Below are positions 1-5,405 of a stretch of DNA of 11,950 bases, one piece after another; the first letter of the stretch is position 1, and each line of letters begins with the position of its first letter. This DNA is from JBLHLB01 sp047618505. GTDB taxonomy: Bacteria; Planctomycetota; UBA1135; GCA-002686595. The notes beneath the pieces were generated by a model that ran no database searches, was not told the origin of the DNA, and saw only the letters and a list, made by a program, of their open reading frames with translations. The position numbers were made by a program, and so were the translations under genes. The stretch spans positions 1 to 11,950 of the forward strand of contig JBLHLB010000094.1 in NCBI GenBank assembly GCA_047618505.1, written 5' to 3'.

Positions 1-120
1 GCCCCCCCGCGCCCCCACACCCACCCCCGGGCCCCCCCCCCCCCCCCCCCCCCCCCCCTTCTCTCTTTGCTTTCTTCTCTCTTTGCTTCCTTCACTTTGT
101 ATCCCCTTCTCTCTCTGTTG
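1..120. repeat. C-rich and CT-rich low-complexity tract
   Basis: The first 120 bases are almost entirely pyrimidine on the plus strand. They contain an uninterrupted run of 27 C at 32-58, then a 16-base unit (TTCTCTCTTTGCTTTC) at 59-74 repeated at 75-90 with one mismatch. No convincing gene lies here: a reading frame can be opened from a TTG at 67, but its translation before residue M at 211 is low-complexity. A C-run of this length at the very edge could be a sequencing or assembly artefact at a contig end rather than genomic sequence. Confidence 0.8.
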
Positions 121-198
121 GACGCGCTTGTGTTCGGGCGCGCTGTTGCTTTGATCCAGGGGTGCCGGGCGAGTTCACGTACGGACACCCGTTCCCGC

Positions 199-204
199 TA
201 CAAT
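199..204 (+). promoter_or_regulatory. -10-like hexamer TACAAT, leaderless start
   Basis: TACAAT is a near-consensus sigma70 -10 box, preceded by GC. It ends six bases before the ATG at 211, so the expected transcription start is at or next to the A of the start codon. There is no Shine-Dalgarno sequence and no clear -35. The same arrangement is seen before the minus-strand genes starting at 4933 and 8424. Confidence 0.5.
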
Positions 205-210
205 GGCAGG

Positions 211-2187
211 ATGAGACTCAAGACCCCGCTGCTATTGACCCTCGCGTTTTCGACGGTGACCGTGGCGCAGGAGGATGTTCCTGTTTGGACTTTGGTGGAG
301 CGCGCGATCAGCGTCGCGGGGATGGAGGAACCGGCGGATGCTGTGCTACGACACATGACCGGCGCGGCAGGGGTTCGGCCGGCAAGGAACAAGCTCTCCC
401 GAGTATTGCGCGGACTCGCCGAACCCTGGGCGCCGCCGCTCCTAGCCCGCGAGTTACGCGACCTCCTGTCGCAGCCGGTGGGCAGGAAGGCCCAGGACCT
501 GGCGGATGTCATGCCCGGTATCGCGGACTGGCTCGACCTGGAACTTCCCGATCACCCGGGCCTGGTGGAGCTCGATGACCTTTGGACGTCGATTGCAAAT
601 CCAGAGCTCACCGGACGAGCGTTGCTCGGGGAGCTGAGCGCCTACATGGCGACGTCCCACGCGATCCTCGTTGAGGCCATCGCTGGCCTTCAGGACGGCG
701 ACGGTGCTGCCCATGAAATGCTGTTTGAGCGCTCGATGGACTTCGCCCAGGTCTGGTATGGCTCGCATTCCCCCACCGAGGGGCTCAGCCCGGAGGACGC
801 CGCCTTCCTTGAGAGTTGGGCGGGAACGATCCTGGGGGACATGCCCGTCGACCGGGAGTTGCAGCTCGGGGTGGCACGCGCGCTCCTGCGCCTCACGGGG
901 GAGGACTTTCGCAACGGCCTGGGGGCACGACTTCGGAATATTGAAAGCGACAACCCGAAACGCAGCGGCTTCGCGGGCGACATTGTTGCGATCGTCGGTA
1001 GCTCGCCCGAGGAGTTGGTCGTCCTAGGTGGGCGCCGCCCTACGAATTACGACGCCCCCGCTGCCCTCATCATTGACCTCGGCGGAAACGACACCTACGC
1101 ACGGGCGGCAGTGGTCGACTCTAGCGACATGCTCGCGAGCCTTGTTCTCGATCTACGCGGCGACGACGCCTTTGCTGGAACGGCGGCCCACGCGCGCGGT
1201 GGCGTCGCCATTCTCTGCGATCTCAGGGGTGCGGATCGCTACACATCAACCCGCCATTCCCAGGGGTCCAGCGTGCTTGGCTTTGCGCTGCTGATGGATG
1301 TGACCGGCGACGATACTTATCGGCTCGAAGACTACGGACAGGGCCACGCGACAGCAGGGGTTGGACTGCTCTATGACCTCGCCGGGGACGACAGCTACAG
1401 CGCCTGGGCCTATGCCCAGGGCGGCGGTTTGGGCTGTGGGTTTGCGGCGCTCGTAGACGGTGAAGGCAACGACACGTACCTGGCGGATCTGCATTGGCCG
1501 GACGTCTACGGAAACTCCGGGCCCGAAAGCTACCACGGTGCATCCCAGGGATATTCAGCGGGACATCGCTCCAATATCTCCGGTGGGATCGCAGCATTGA
1601 TCGATCTCGGCGATGGAGAGGACCGCTACCAATCGGGTAATTTCAGCCAGGGCGGCGGCTACTACTTCGCCTACGGGTTGATGTACGACGACGGCGGCGA
1701 TGACGAGAATCACGGCTATCGCTATTCCCAAGGCTTCGGCGTGCACCAGGCCGTTGGCGTCCGGTGGGATGCGGCCGGGAACGATACCTATCGCTGCCGC
1801 TCCGTGGCACACACGGGAATGGCATGGGATGAGGGCGTCGGTTGGTTCCTCGATGACAAGGGCGATGACGACTACCTTGTGGGCGACCTCGGTCTGGGGG
1901 GCGCCGCGCAGACCGGCATCGCTGTCTTCGTGGACGGCGCTGGCAAGGACATCTACCGCGCCGGGCGACAGTCCCGCGGCGGCACCGGGGGCTTTGAATA
2001 CCACGACAAGCCCTCGATCGGAGTCATGATCGATCTGGGCGGGGACGCCGATGACTACGGCGACGCGGAGAGCCTGGGCGGGCGCGGGAACACTTCCTTT
2101 GTGCCCACCGAAAACGTCGGGCTATTCATGGACCTGCGCGAGAAGACAGCCAAGAAGGCACTACGCTCTGAGCTCTTCAAGCAGTAG
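211..2187 (+). CDS. Exported protein with about twelve GDDxY-type repeats
   Basis: A 658-residue protein of unknown function. The ATG at 211 is chosen because it opens a typical signal peptide (Met-Arg-Leu-Lys, then a hydrophobic stretch ending TVAQ before EDVP, residues 1 to about 20), and because a TACAAT box lies just upstream; the frame continues further 5' only into low-complexity sequence. Residues about 20-285 are mostly helical-looking with no recognised domain. Residues about 286-645 hold roughly twelve units of about 22-30 residues built on hydrophobic-L-x-D-(L)-x-G-(D/N)-D-x-Y followed by a QG-rich stretch. Such Asp/Gly repeats could form a beta-solenoid binding Ca2+, but they are not the canonical RTX nonapeptide. 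The protein ends with a basic tail after the last unit. It is probably periplasmic, outer-surface or secreted. A VOC-fold gene follows 42 bases downstream and may be co-transcribed. Confidence 0.85.
   Translation: MRLKTPLLLTLAFSTVTVAQEDVPVWTLVERAISVAGMEEPADAVLRHMTGAAGVRPARNKLSRVLRGLAEPWAPPLLARELRDLLSQPVGRKAQDLADVMPGIADWLDLELPDHPGLVELDDLWTSIANPELTGRALLGELSAYMATSHAILVEAIAGLQDGDGAAHEMLFERSMDFAQVWYGSHSPTEGLSPEDAAFLESWAGTILGDMPVDRELQLGVARALLRLTGEDFRNGLGARLRNIESDNPKRSGFAGDIVAIVGSSPEELVVLGGRRPTNYDAPAALIIDLGGNDTYARAAVVDSSDMLASLVLDLRGDDAFAGTAAHARGGVAILCDLRGADRYTSTRHSQGSSVLGFALLMDVTGDDTYRLEDYGQGHATAGVGLLYDLAGDDSYSAWAYAQGGGLGCGFAALVDGEGNDTYLADLHWPDVYGNSGPESYHGASQGYSAGHRSNISGGIAALIDLGDGEDRYQSGNFSQGGGYYFAYGLMYDDGGDDENHGYRYSQGFGVHQAVGVRWDAAGNDTYRCRSVAHTGMAWDEGVGWFLDDKGDDDYLVGDLGLGGAAQTGIAVFVDGAGKDIYRAGRQSRGGTGGFEYHDKPSIGVMIDLGGDADDYGDAESLGGRGNTSFVPTENVGLFMDLREKTAKKALRSELFKQ
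1066..2150 (+). repeat. Coding repeat array of GDDxY units
   Basis: Units recognisable in the translation include GGNDTY, RGDDAF, RGADRY, TGDDTY, AGDDSY, EGNDTY, GEDRY, GGDDEN, AGNDTY, KGDDDY, AGKDIY and GGDADDY. Between them are a QG/GG-rich turn segment and a hydrophobic strand ending in LxDL, LVDG or similar. Units 6, 11 and 12 carry longer insertions. The copies are divergent at DNA level, so the array looks old and maintained by selection rather than recently expanded. Confidence 0.75.
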
Positions 2188-2229
2188 CGGTCGGTGCTCT
2201 CCATCGCCGATCCGCAACGAGAATTCAAC

Positions 2230-2655
2230 ATGAACGACACTCCCAAGTTTCGGAAGCTCACGCCGGTTCTCTACTGCGAGGCGATTGAAGCCTGCCTGCC
2301 CTTCTGGGTTGACACCTTGGGCTTCACAGTCGGAGCGAGCATTCCGGCCGGGGATCGCCTGGGCTTTGTCATGCTCGCGCAGAATTCGGTGGAGGTCATG
2401 CTGCAGAGCTACGCAAGCTTGGCCGAGGACATGCCGAAACTTGTGGATGGGGCGCGGGGCCAAAGCAGCTATCTGTTCCTTGAGGTGGAAAACCTCGATG
2501 TGCTCAGCGCACGCCTGGGGAGCACCGAAGTTGTCATGCCGCGTAGGCAGACTTTTTACGGCTCGACCGAGATCGGAGTACGCAGCCCCGGGGGACACTT
2601 CATCACCCTGGCAGAGATGAATCTTTGCAAGCAATCCACGCCCCCCCAGCCATGA
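2230..2655 (+). CDS. VOC-superfamily (glyoxalase/bleomycin-resistance fold) protein
   Basis: A 141-residue cytoplasmic protein with the two-module beta-alpha-beta-beta-beta layout of the vicinal oxygen chelate superfamily. Module 1 runs through LTPVLYC, a helix with FWVDTLGF, then GFVMLAQNSVEVMLQS. Module 2 runs through SYLFLEVEN, a short helix, then VRSPGGHFITLAE. The Glu of VEVMLQ and the Glu of ITLAE match usual metal-ligand positions. The His usually found in the first strand of each module is absent, so metal binding as in glyoxalase I is doubtful. The substrate cannot be told. The ATG at 2230 was chosen because the fold starts right after it; an in-frame start at 2194 would add residues without fold support. 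No strong ribosome-binding site is seen, and the 42-base gap suggests co-transcription with the upstream gene. Confidence 0.8.
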   Translation: MNDTPKFRKLTPVLYCEAIEACLPFWVDTLGFTVGASIPAGDRLGFVMLAQNSVEVMLQSYASLAEDMPKLVDGARGQSSYLFLEVENLDVLSARLGSTEVVMPRRQTFYGSTEIGVRSPGGHFITLAEMNLCKQSTPPQP

Positions 2656-2735
2656 CCGTGCACTCGCCCTCCCTGTGACCCGCCCAGGTTGGTCTGTAAG
2701 TCAGCGCGGAGGCCGTGGACCCAGGCCAGGAGTTC

Positions 2736-2858
2736 GGCATCAGGGAGAGTCCGCCAGCGACAGCTTGCGGTCGATGCCAAGGGTGACAGGAGGCCGCCGT
2801 TTAGCGTGCTGAATAGGCCGCGCCTCCCATGCATTCCCCGAGCCGATCGGCGGCCTTT
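2736..2858 (+). other. Hairpin-rich intergenic segment, possible terminator or structured leader
   Basis: This lies in the 284-base gap between the VOC gene and the FMN-binding gene. Two structures are visible. GGCATC (2736-2741) pairs with GATGCC (2773-2778) and encloses CCGC-C-AGC with loop GACA closed by GCT-T-GCGG (2751-2770). AGGCCGCCG (2791-2799) is a perfect inverted repeat with CGGCGGCCT (2848-2856), followed by TTGATT; its loop holds a smaller AGGC/GCCT stem at 2815-2825. The second could terminate the upstream transcript. GC-rich DNA yields chance hairpins, so function is uncertain. No confident gene lies in the gap; a short protein-like reading on the minus strand (ending near 2660) is too weak to call. 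Confidence 0.35.
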
Positions 2859-2939
2859 GATTGGGATCTGTGGTGCACGCCATGAGTCCTTTCCACTTTC
2901 CCCCACCGCAGGCCGAACTCCGGTTGTCAAACTGACGTC

Positions 2940-3389
2940 ATGCAAGATGTCCTGAAACTCTGGCGCGAAGCCAGCAGCGGAATTCTCTCCACCACCTCGG
3001 TTGTCGTGGAGGGCTATCCCTTTGGTTCGGTTGTGCCCTACGTGACCCTGGATTCGGGCGCGCCGGTGATTTACATCAGCACGATTTCGCAGCACTACAA
3101 GAACCTCTCCGCCGACGCGCGGACCTGCTTGACGGTGGTCGAAGCGGTCGCTGACGATCCGCAGGCAGGTGCACGTATCAGCCTCCTGGCGGACGCCGCA
3201 CCGGTCTCCGCCGAGGCTGTCGACGCGGTGGGCGAAGCCTACTTCGAGCTCTTCCCCGCCAGCCGCCAGTTCGCCGGCACCCACGGCTTTCAGTTCTGGG
3301 TGTTGCAGCCCAAGCGCATCCGATTCATCGGTGGCTTTGGAAAGATCTATTGGATCGAAGCGGAAGACTGGGCCGCGGCCGCAAAGTAG
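2940..3389 (+). CDS. Pyridoxamine-phosphate-oxidase-like FMN-binding protein (HugZ-like)
   Basis: A 149-residue single-domain split beta-barrel protein. Family features are an N-terminal helix followed by GILSTTS, the strand pair YPFGSVVPYVTLDSG and PVIYISTIS, the motif HYKNLSADARTCLTV typical of HugZ/PNPOx-related flavoproteins, and the closing GGFGKIYWI. These proteins bind FMN (sometimes F420 or heme) and act as oxidases, reductases or in heme degradation. Unlike full HugZ, it has no C-terminal DUF2470 domain, since it ends about a dozen residues after GGFGKIYWI. It stands alone: the upstream gap is 284 bases and the downstream gene is convergent. No Shine-Dalgarno sequence or clear -10 precedes the ATG. 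The cofactor and substrate are not determined by the sequence. Confidence 0.85.
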   Translation: MQDVLKLWREASSGILSTTSVVVEGYPFGSVVPYVTLDSGAPVIYISTISQHYKNLSADARTCLTVVEAVADDPQAGARISLLADAAPVSAEAVDAVGEAYFELFPASRQFAGTHGFQFWVLQPKRIRFIGGFGKIYWIEAEDWAAAAK

Positions 3390-3407
3390 CGCCCCCGCTA
3401 GGAGCCC

Positions 3408-3440
3408 ACAGATAGAAGCCTACAGATGGGCGCTACAGAC
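3408..3440 (+). repeat. Three short direct repeats ACAGAT/ACAGAC
   Basis: ACAGAT at 3408-3413 and 3422-3427 and ACAGAC at 3435-3440 recur at 14- and 13-base spacing, just downstream of the FMN-binding gene. The rest of the 230-base gap to the convergent gene holds only the hairpin at 3564-3588. They could be chance or a small protein-binding site. Confidence 0.3.
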
Positions 3441-3563
3441 CGAGCTGAGTATCCCGGGGCGTTAGATAGCGAGTCGTCGGCTAAAGATTCTTATTGGGAA
3501 TGAGCCCTCATCCAAGGTGGGTTGCCCAAACCCATAAGGTCCCCCACCGCGAACACAAATCAA

Positions 3564-3588
3564 GGGCCCCCCGGGTGATGGGCGGCCC
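3564..3588 (-). terminator. Hairpin between convergent genes, probable terminator
   Basis: GGGCC-CCC (3564-3571) pairs with GGG-C-GGCCC (3580-3588, one bulged C) around an eight-base loop. On the minus strand it is followed by a T-rich stretch (TTGATTTGTGTT) and lies 32 bases after the stop of the Gfo/Idh/MocA gene, so it best fits termination of that transcript. It could also stop plus-strand transcription from the FMN-binding gene. Confidence 0.45.
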
Positions 3589-3619
3589 CTGTGCTGCATT
3601 TACGCGTGCGCCCTTCTGC

Positions 3620-4933
3620 TCAATCCCAGCCGTCGCGGTATTCGCGCCCTATGAATTGCTGCGCTTGCTCGGTGCTGGCCTTCATGCTCGCGGCGTCCCA
3701 ATCGAACTTCGCACCGCTTCGATAGGCGACATTGCCAAGCAAAACCGTTTCGGTCAGGGCACCGGAGTAGTCGAAGTTGCAGGTCGTTTCCGTGCGCGCC
3801 TTGCAGGCCTGAATCCACTCTTGGTAGTGACCGATGGAATCCGCGATCCAGGGTGTGGGCGCCGCGTGATTCTTGAACTTGTCATCCGGTAGGAGCTGGA
3901 TGCGTCCGTAGTCGGCCAGCAGCATGCCCTTGTCTCCAACAAAGAGCACGCCCGAGCCCCACTTGGGAACCGTGCCTGCCTCCATCTGGGGCGGAAGCGC
4001 GCCACCGTCGTGCCAGTGAAGGCTCACTGCCGGAAGGACGCGCACCTCTTCGCTCTGGGCCAGAGCTGCCCCCTTGCGTGCGGCGAATTCCCAGTTGGCT
4101 CGCATCCAAGTCGGCGCCGTTTCCAGGTGCACCGGCGGACCTTCCGCTGACACGTGCACCGGGTGGCGCAGCTCCAAAGCCCAAAAGGCCAGGTCGAGCA
4201 GGTGACACCCCATGTCACCCAAGGTCCCTCCGCCGAAGTCCCACCAACGTCGCCAGTTGGCAGGCAGGTAGGTCGGATGATAGGGACGTTCCGGCGCCGG
4301 CCCCAGCCATAGGTCGTAGGCCAAGTGCTCCGGAACGGGCGGAGTATCCGTGGGACGCTCGCCCCCACCCCAGGCCTTCCCGACCCAGGCGTGGCACTCG
4401 CGCACGGAACCGATGGCACCGCTACGCACAAGCTCCACAACGCGCCGGTAGTTCGCACCAGAGTGGATCTGTGTGCCCATTTGGGTCACCGCCCCCTTGC
4501 GACGTGCAGTCTCGGCTACGAGTCGCGCTTCGGCGACACTGTGCGTAAGGGGTTTCTCGCAGTAGACATCAAGGCCCTGCTCAAGGGCCATCAATGTCGC
4601 CGGTGCGTGGGTGTGATCCGCCGTGCTGACGACGACCGCATCGAGCTTTTCGGCCGCCAACATCGCGCGGAAGTCTCGGTAGAGCACGGCACCGGGGTGC
4701 GCCGTGGCGACTTTATTCAGGTAGTTCGAATCGATGTCGCAGAGGGCTACGATTTGCTCACCACTCACCCCCGCAAGATTCGACGCCGCGCGATTCGCAA
4801 CACCGACGATTCCCAACTTGAGCTTGTCGTCCAGGCCAGGTCGAGCGCGTCCCAGTGCGTGTGAGCTGCGAGGTAGGAGCGAGGCGGCGCCAATCGTGGC
4901 ACCTGTACGAAGTAGGCTGCGGCGCGTAATCAT
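3620..4933 (-). CDS. Tat-exported Gfo/Idh/MocA family oxidoreductase
   Basis: A 437-residue NAD(P)-dependent sugar or inositol dehydrogenase-type protein. Residues 3-11 (TRRSLLRTG) with the following hydrophobic stretch to about residue 28 form a twin-arginine signal, as is common for this family in planctomycetes. The Rossmann domain starts at about residue 37 (LKLGIVGV), with CDID ending the second strand at 65-68, AVVVSTADHTHA at 99-110 and the hallmark EKPL at 126-129. The C-terminal domain includes GTQIHSGANYRR (153-164) and WWDFGGGTLGDMGCHLLDLAFW (230-251) with a conserved His at 244. Odd point: the glycine-rich loop reads GIVGVANRAAS, where relatives usually have a glycine-rich GVGGRG-like sequence. 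It probably works in the periplasm, where carbohydrate derivatives are processed, perhaps with a cofactor folded in before export. The substrate is unknown. The start is supported by the Tat signal and by a TAGGAT box six bases upstream. Confidence 0.9.
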   Translation of the reverse strand: MITRRSLLRTGATIGAASLLPRSSHALGRARPGLDDKLKLGIVGVANRAASNLAGVSGEQIVALCDIDSNYLNKVATAHPGAVLYRDFRAMLAAEKLDAVVVSTADHTHAPATLMALEQGLDVYCEKPLTHSVAEARLVAETARRKGAVTQMGTQIHSGANYRRVVELVRSGAIGSVRECHAWVGKAWGGGERPTDTPPVPEHLAYDLWLGPAPERPYHPTYLPANWRRWWDFGGGTLGDMGCHLLDLAFWALELRHPVHVSAEGPPVHLETAPTWMRANWEFAARKGAALAQSEEVRVLPAVSLHWHDGGALPPQMEAGTVPKWGSGVLFVGDKGMLLADYGRIQLLPDDKFKNHAAPTPWIADSIGHYQEWIQACKARTETTCNFDYSGALTETVLLGNVAYRSGAKFDWDAASMKASTEQAQQFIGREYRDGWD

Positions 4934-4939
4934 CGCCTT

Positions 4940-4945
4940 ATCCTA
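4940..4945 (-). promoter_or_regulatory. -10-like hexamer TAGGAT, leaderless start
   Basis: On the minus strand TAGGAT, preceded by GG, ends exactly six bases before the ATG at 4933, the same spacing as at 199-211. No Shine-Dalgarno sequence and no clear -35 are present. The hexamer overlaps the TAG stop of a possible short upstream frame at 4943-5068. Confidence 0.5.
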
Positions 4946-5068
4946 CCGGGAAGTCCCCCACAGCCACAGAAAGTCCTCCGGGTCGATCTCTGTAGGGAAT
5001 TCGAATCCGAGCAGGTCGACAAAGGCCCGCGCCATCAACAGACTAAGCCACACGCCAGCTCCTCCCAT
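4943..5068 (-). CDS. Possible small protein upstream of the Gfo/Idh/MocA gene
   Basis: A minus-strand frame of 41 codons plus TAG, with a shorter option from the ATG at 5035 (30 codons). The last 30 residues (MARAFVDLLGFEFPTEIDPE, then DFLWLWGTSR) have balanced, protein-like composition with acidic and aromatic residues, unlike the plus-strand reading of the same bases. TAGTCT lies four bases before the ATG at 5035, a slightly short version of the local leaderless pattern. Its stop falls nine bases before the Gfo/Idh/MocA start. It could be a real small protein, the C-terminal remnant of a lost gene, or chance. No family is recognised. Confidence 0.25.
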   Translation of the reverse strand: MGGAGVWLSLLMARAFVDLLGFEFPTEIDPEDFLWLWGTSR

Positions 5069-5135
5069 TCCGCGCAATGGAGGAGGCCTCTGGCGCCACC
5101 CGCGGAAGACCCCCGAAGATCAACGGCCCTCGACG

Positions 5136-5402
5136 ATGACTGAGCCCTCCCAGGCGAGCGCCTATTGGCGACGCAATCTCCAGTACCTGGCAATACTGCT
5201 GAGTATCTGGTTCCTCGTTTCCTTCGGTTGCGGGATCATCTTTGTTGAGCAACTGAATCGGTACACGCTACCGGGGACTAGCTTCAAACTCGGGTTCTGG
5301 TTTGCACAGCAGGGATCGATCTATTGCTTCTGTCTCTTGATACTGGTTTACGTGCGTTTGATGACGCGCCTCGACCAAGAACACGGCGTTCAGGAGGATT
5401 GA
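5136..5402 (+). CDS. DUF4212 small subunit of a sodium:solute symporter
   Basis: An 88-residue inner-membrane protein of the DUF4212 family (known as the solute:sodium symporter small subunit, TIGR03647). Family features are the N-terminal AYWRRNLQYLAILLSIWFLVS with a first membrane helix, a short polar link with FVEQLNRYTLPG, and a second helix beginning GFWFAQQGSIYCFCLLILVYV, then a charged C-terminus (RLMTRLDQEHGVQED). Members are nearly always encoded directly before the large VC_2705-type SSS subunit, as here, and the two are thought to form one transporter. The ATG at 5136 fits the usual family length. Neither a ribosome-binding site nor a clear -10 is visible upstream, and the gap to the divergent minus-strand gene is about 200 bases. 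Confidence 0.93.
   Translation: MTEPSQASAYWRRNLQYLAILLSIWFLVSFGCGIIFVEQLNRYTLPGTSFKLGFWFAQQGSIYCFCLLILVYVRLMTRLDQEHGVQED
5392..5397 (+). promoter_or_regulatory. Shine-Dalgarno AGGAGG for the large symporter subunit
   Basis: A perfect AGGAGG lies eight bases before the ATG at 5406 and is embedded in the last codons of the small-subunit gene. It is the only strong Shine-Dalgarno sequence before a gene in the window, consistent with its use at an internal cistron, whereas first cistrons here lack one. Confidence 0.85.
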
Positions 5403-5405
5403 TCC

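Noticed and set aside
1555..2004. 149-codon minus-strand frame opposite the repeat protein
   Set aside because: Its Val/Ile/Ala-rich sequence arises from reading the GDD repeat codons in reverse; no start signal or family support.
2556..3284. 242-codon minus-strand frame spanning the gap at 2656-2939
   Set aside because: It overlaps two well-supported plus-strand genes in antisense. Only a short piece in the gap (LPDAELLAWVHGLRADLQ) looks protein-like, too little to call a gene or remnant.
4325..4864. 179-codon plus-strand open frame opposite the Gfo/Idh/MocA gene
   Set aside because: It is fully antisense to a gene with clear family motifs; high GC content creates such shadow frames. The translation shows no domain.
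5077..5138. 20-codon plus-strand frame (MEEASGATRGRPPKINGPRR) overlapping the DUF4212 start by ATGA
   Set aside because: It has no promoter or ribosome-binding site of its own and a composition not distinct from chance; the overlap alone is weak evidence.
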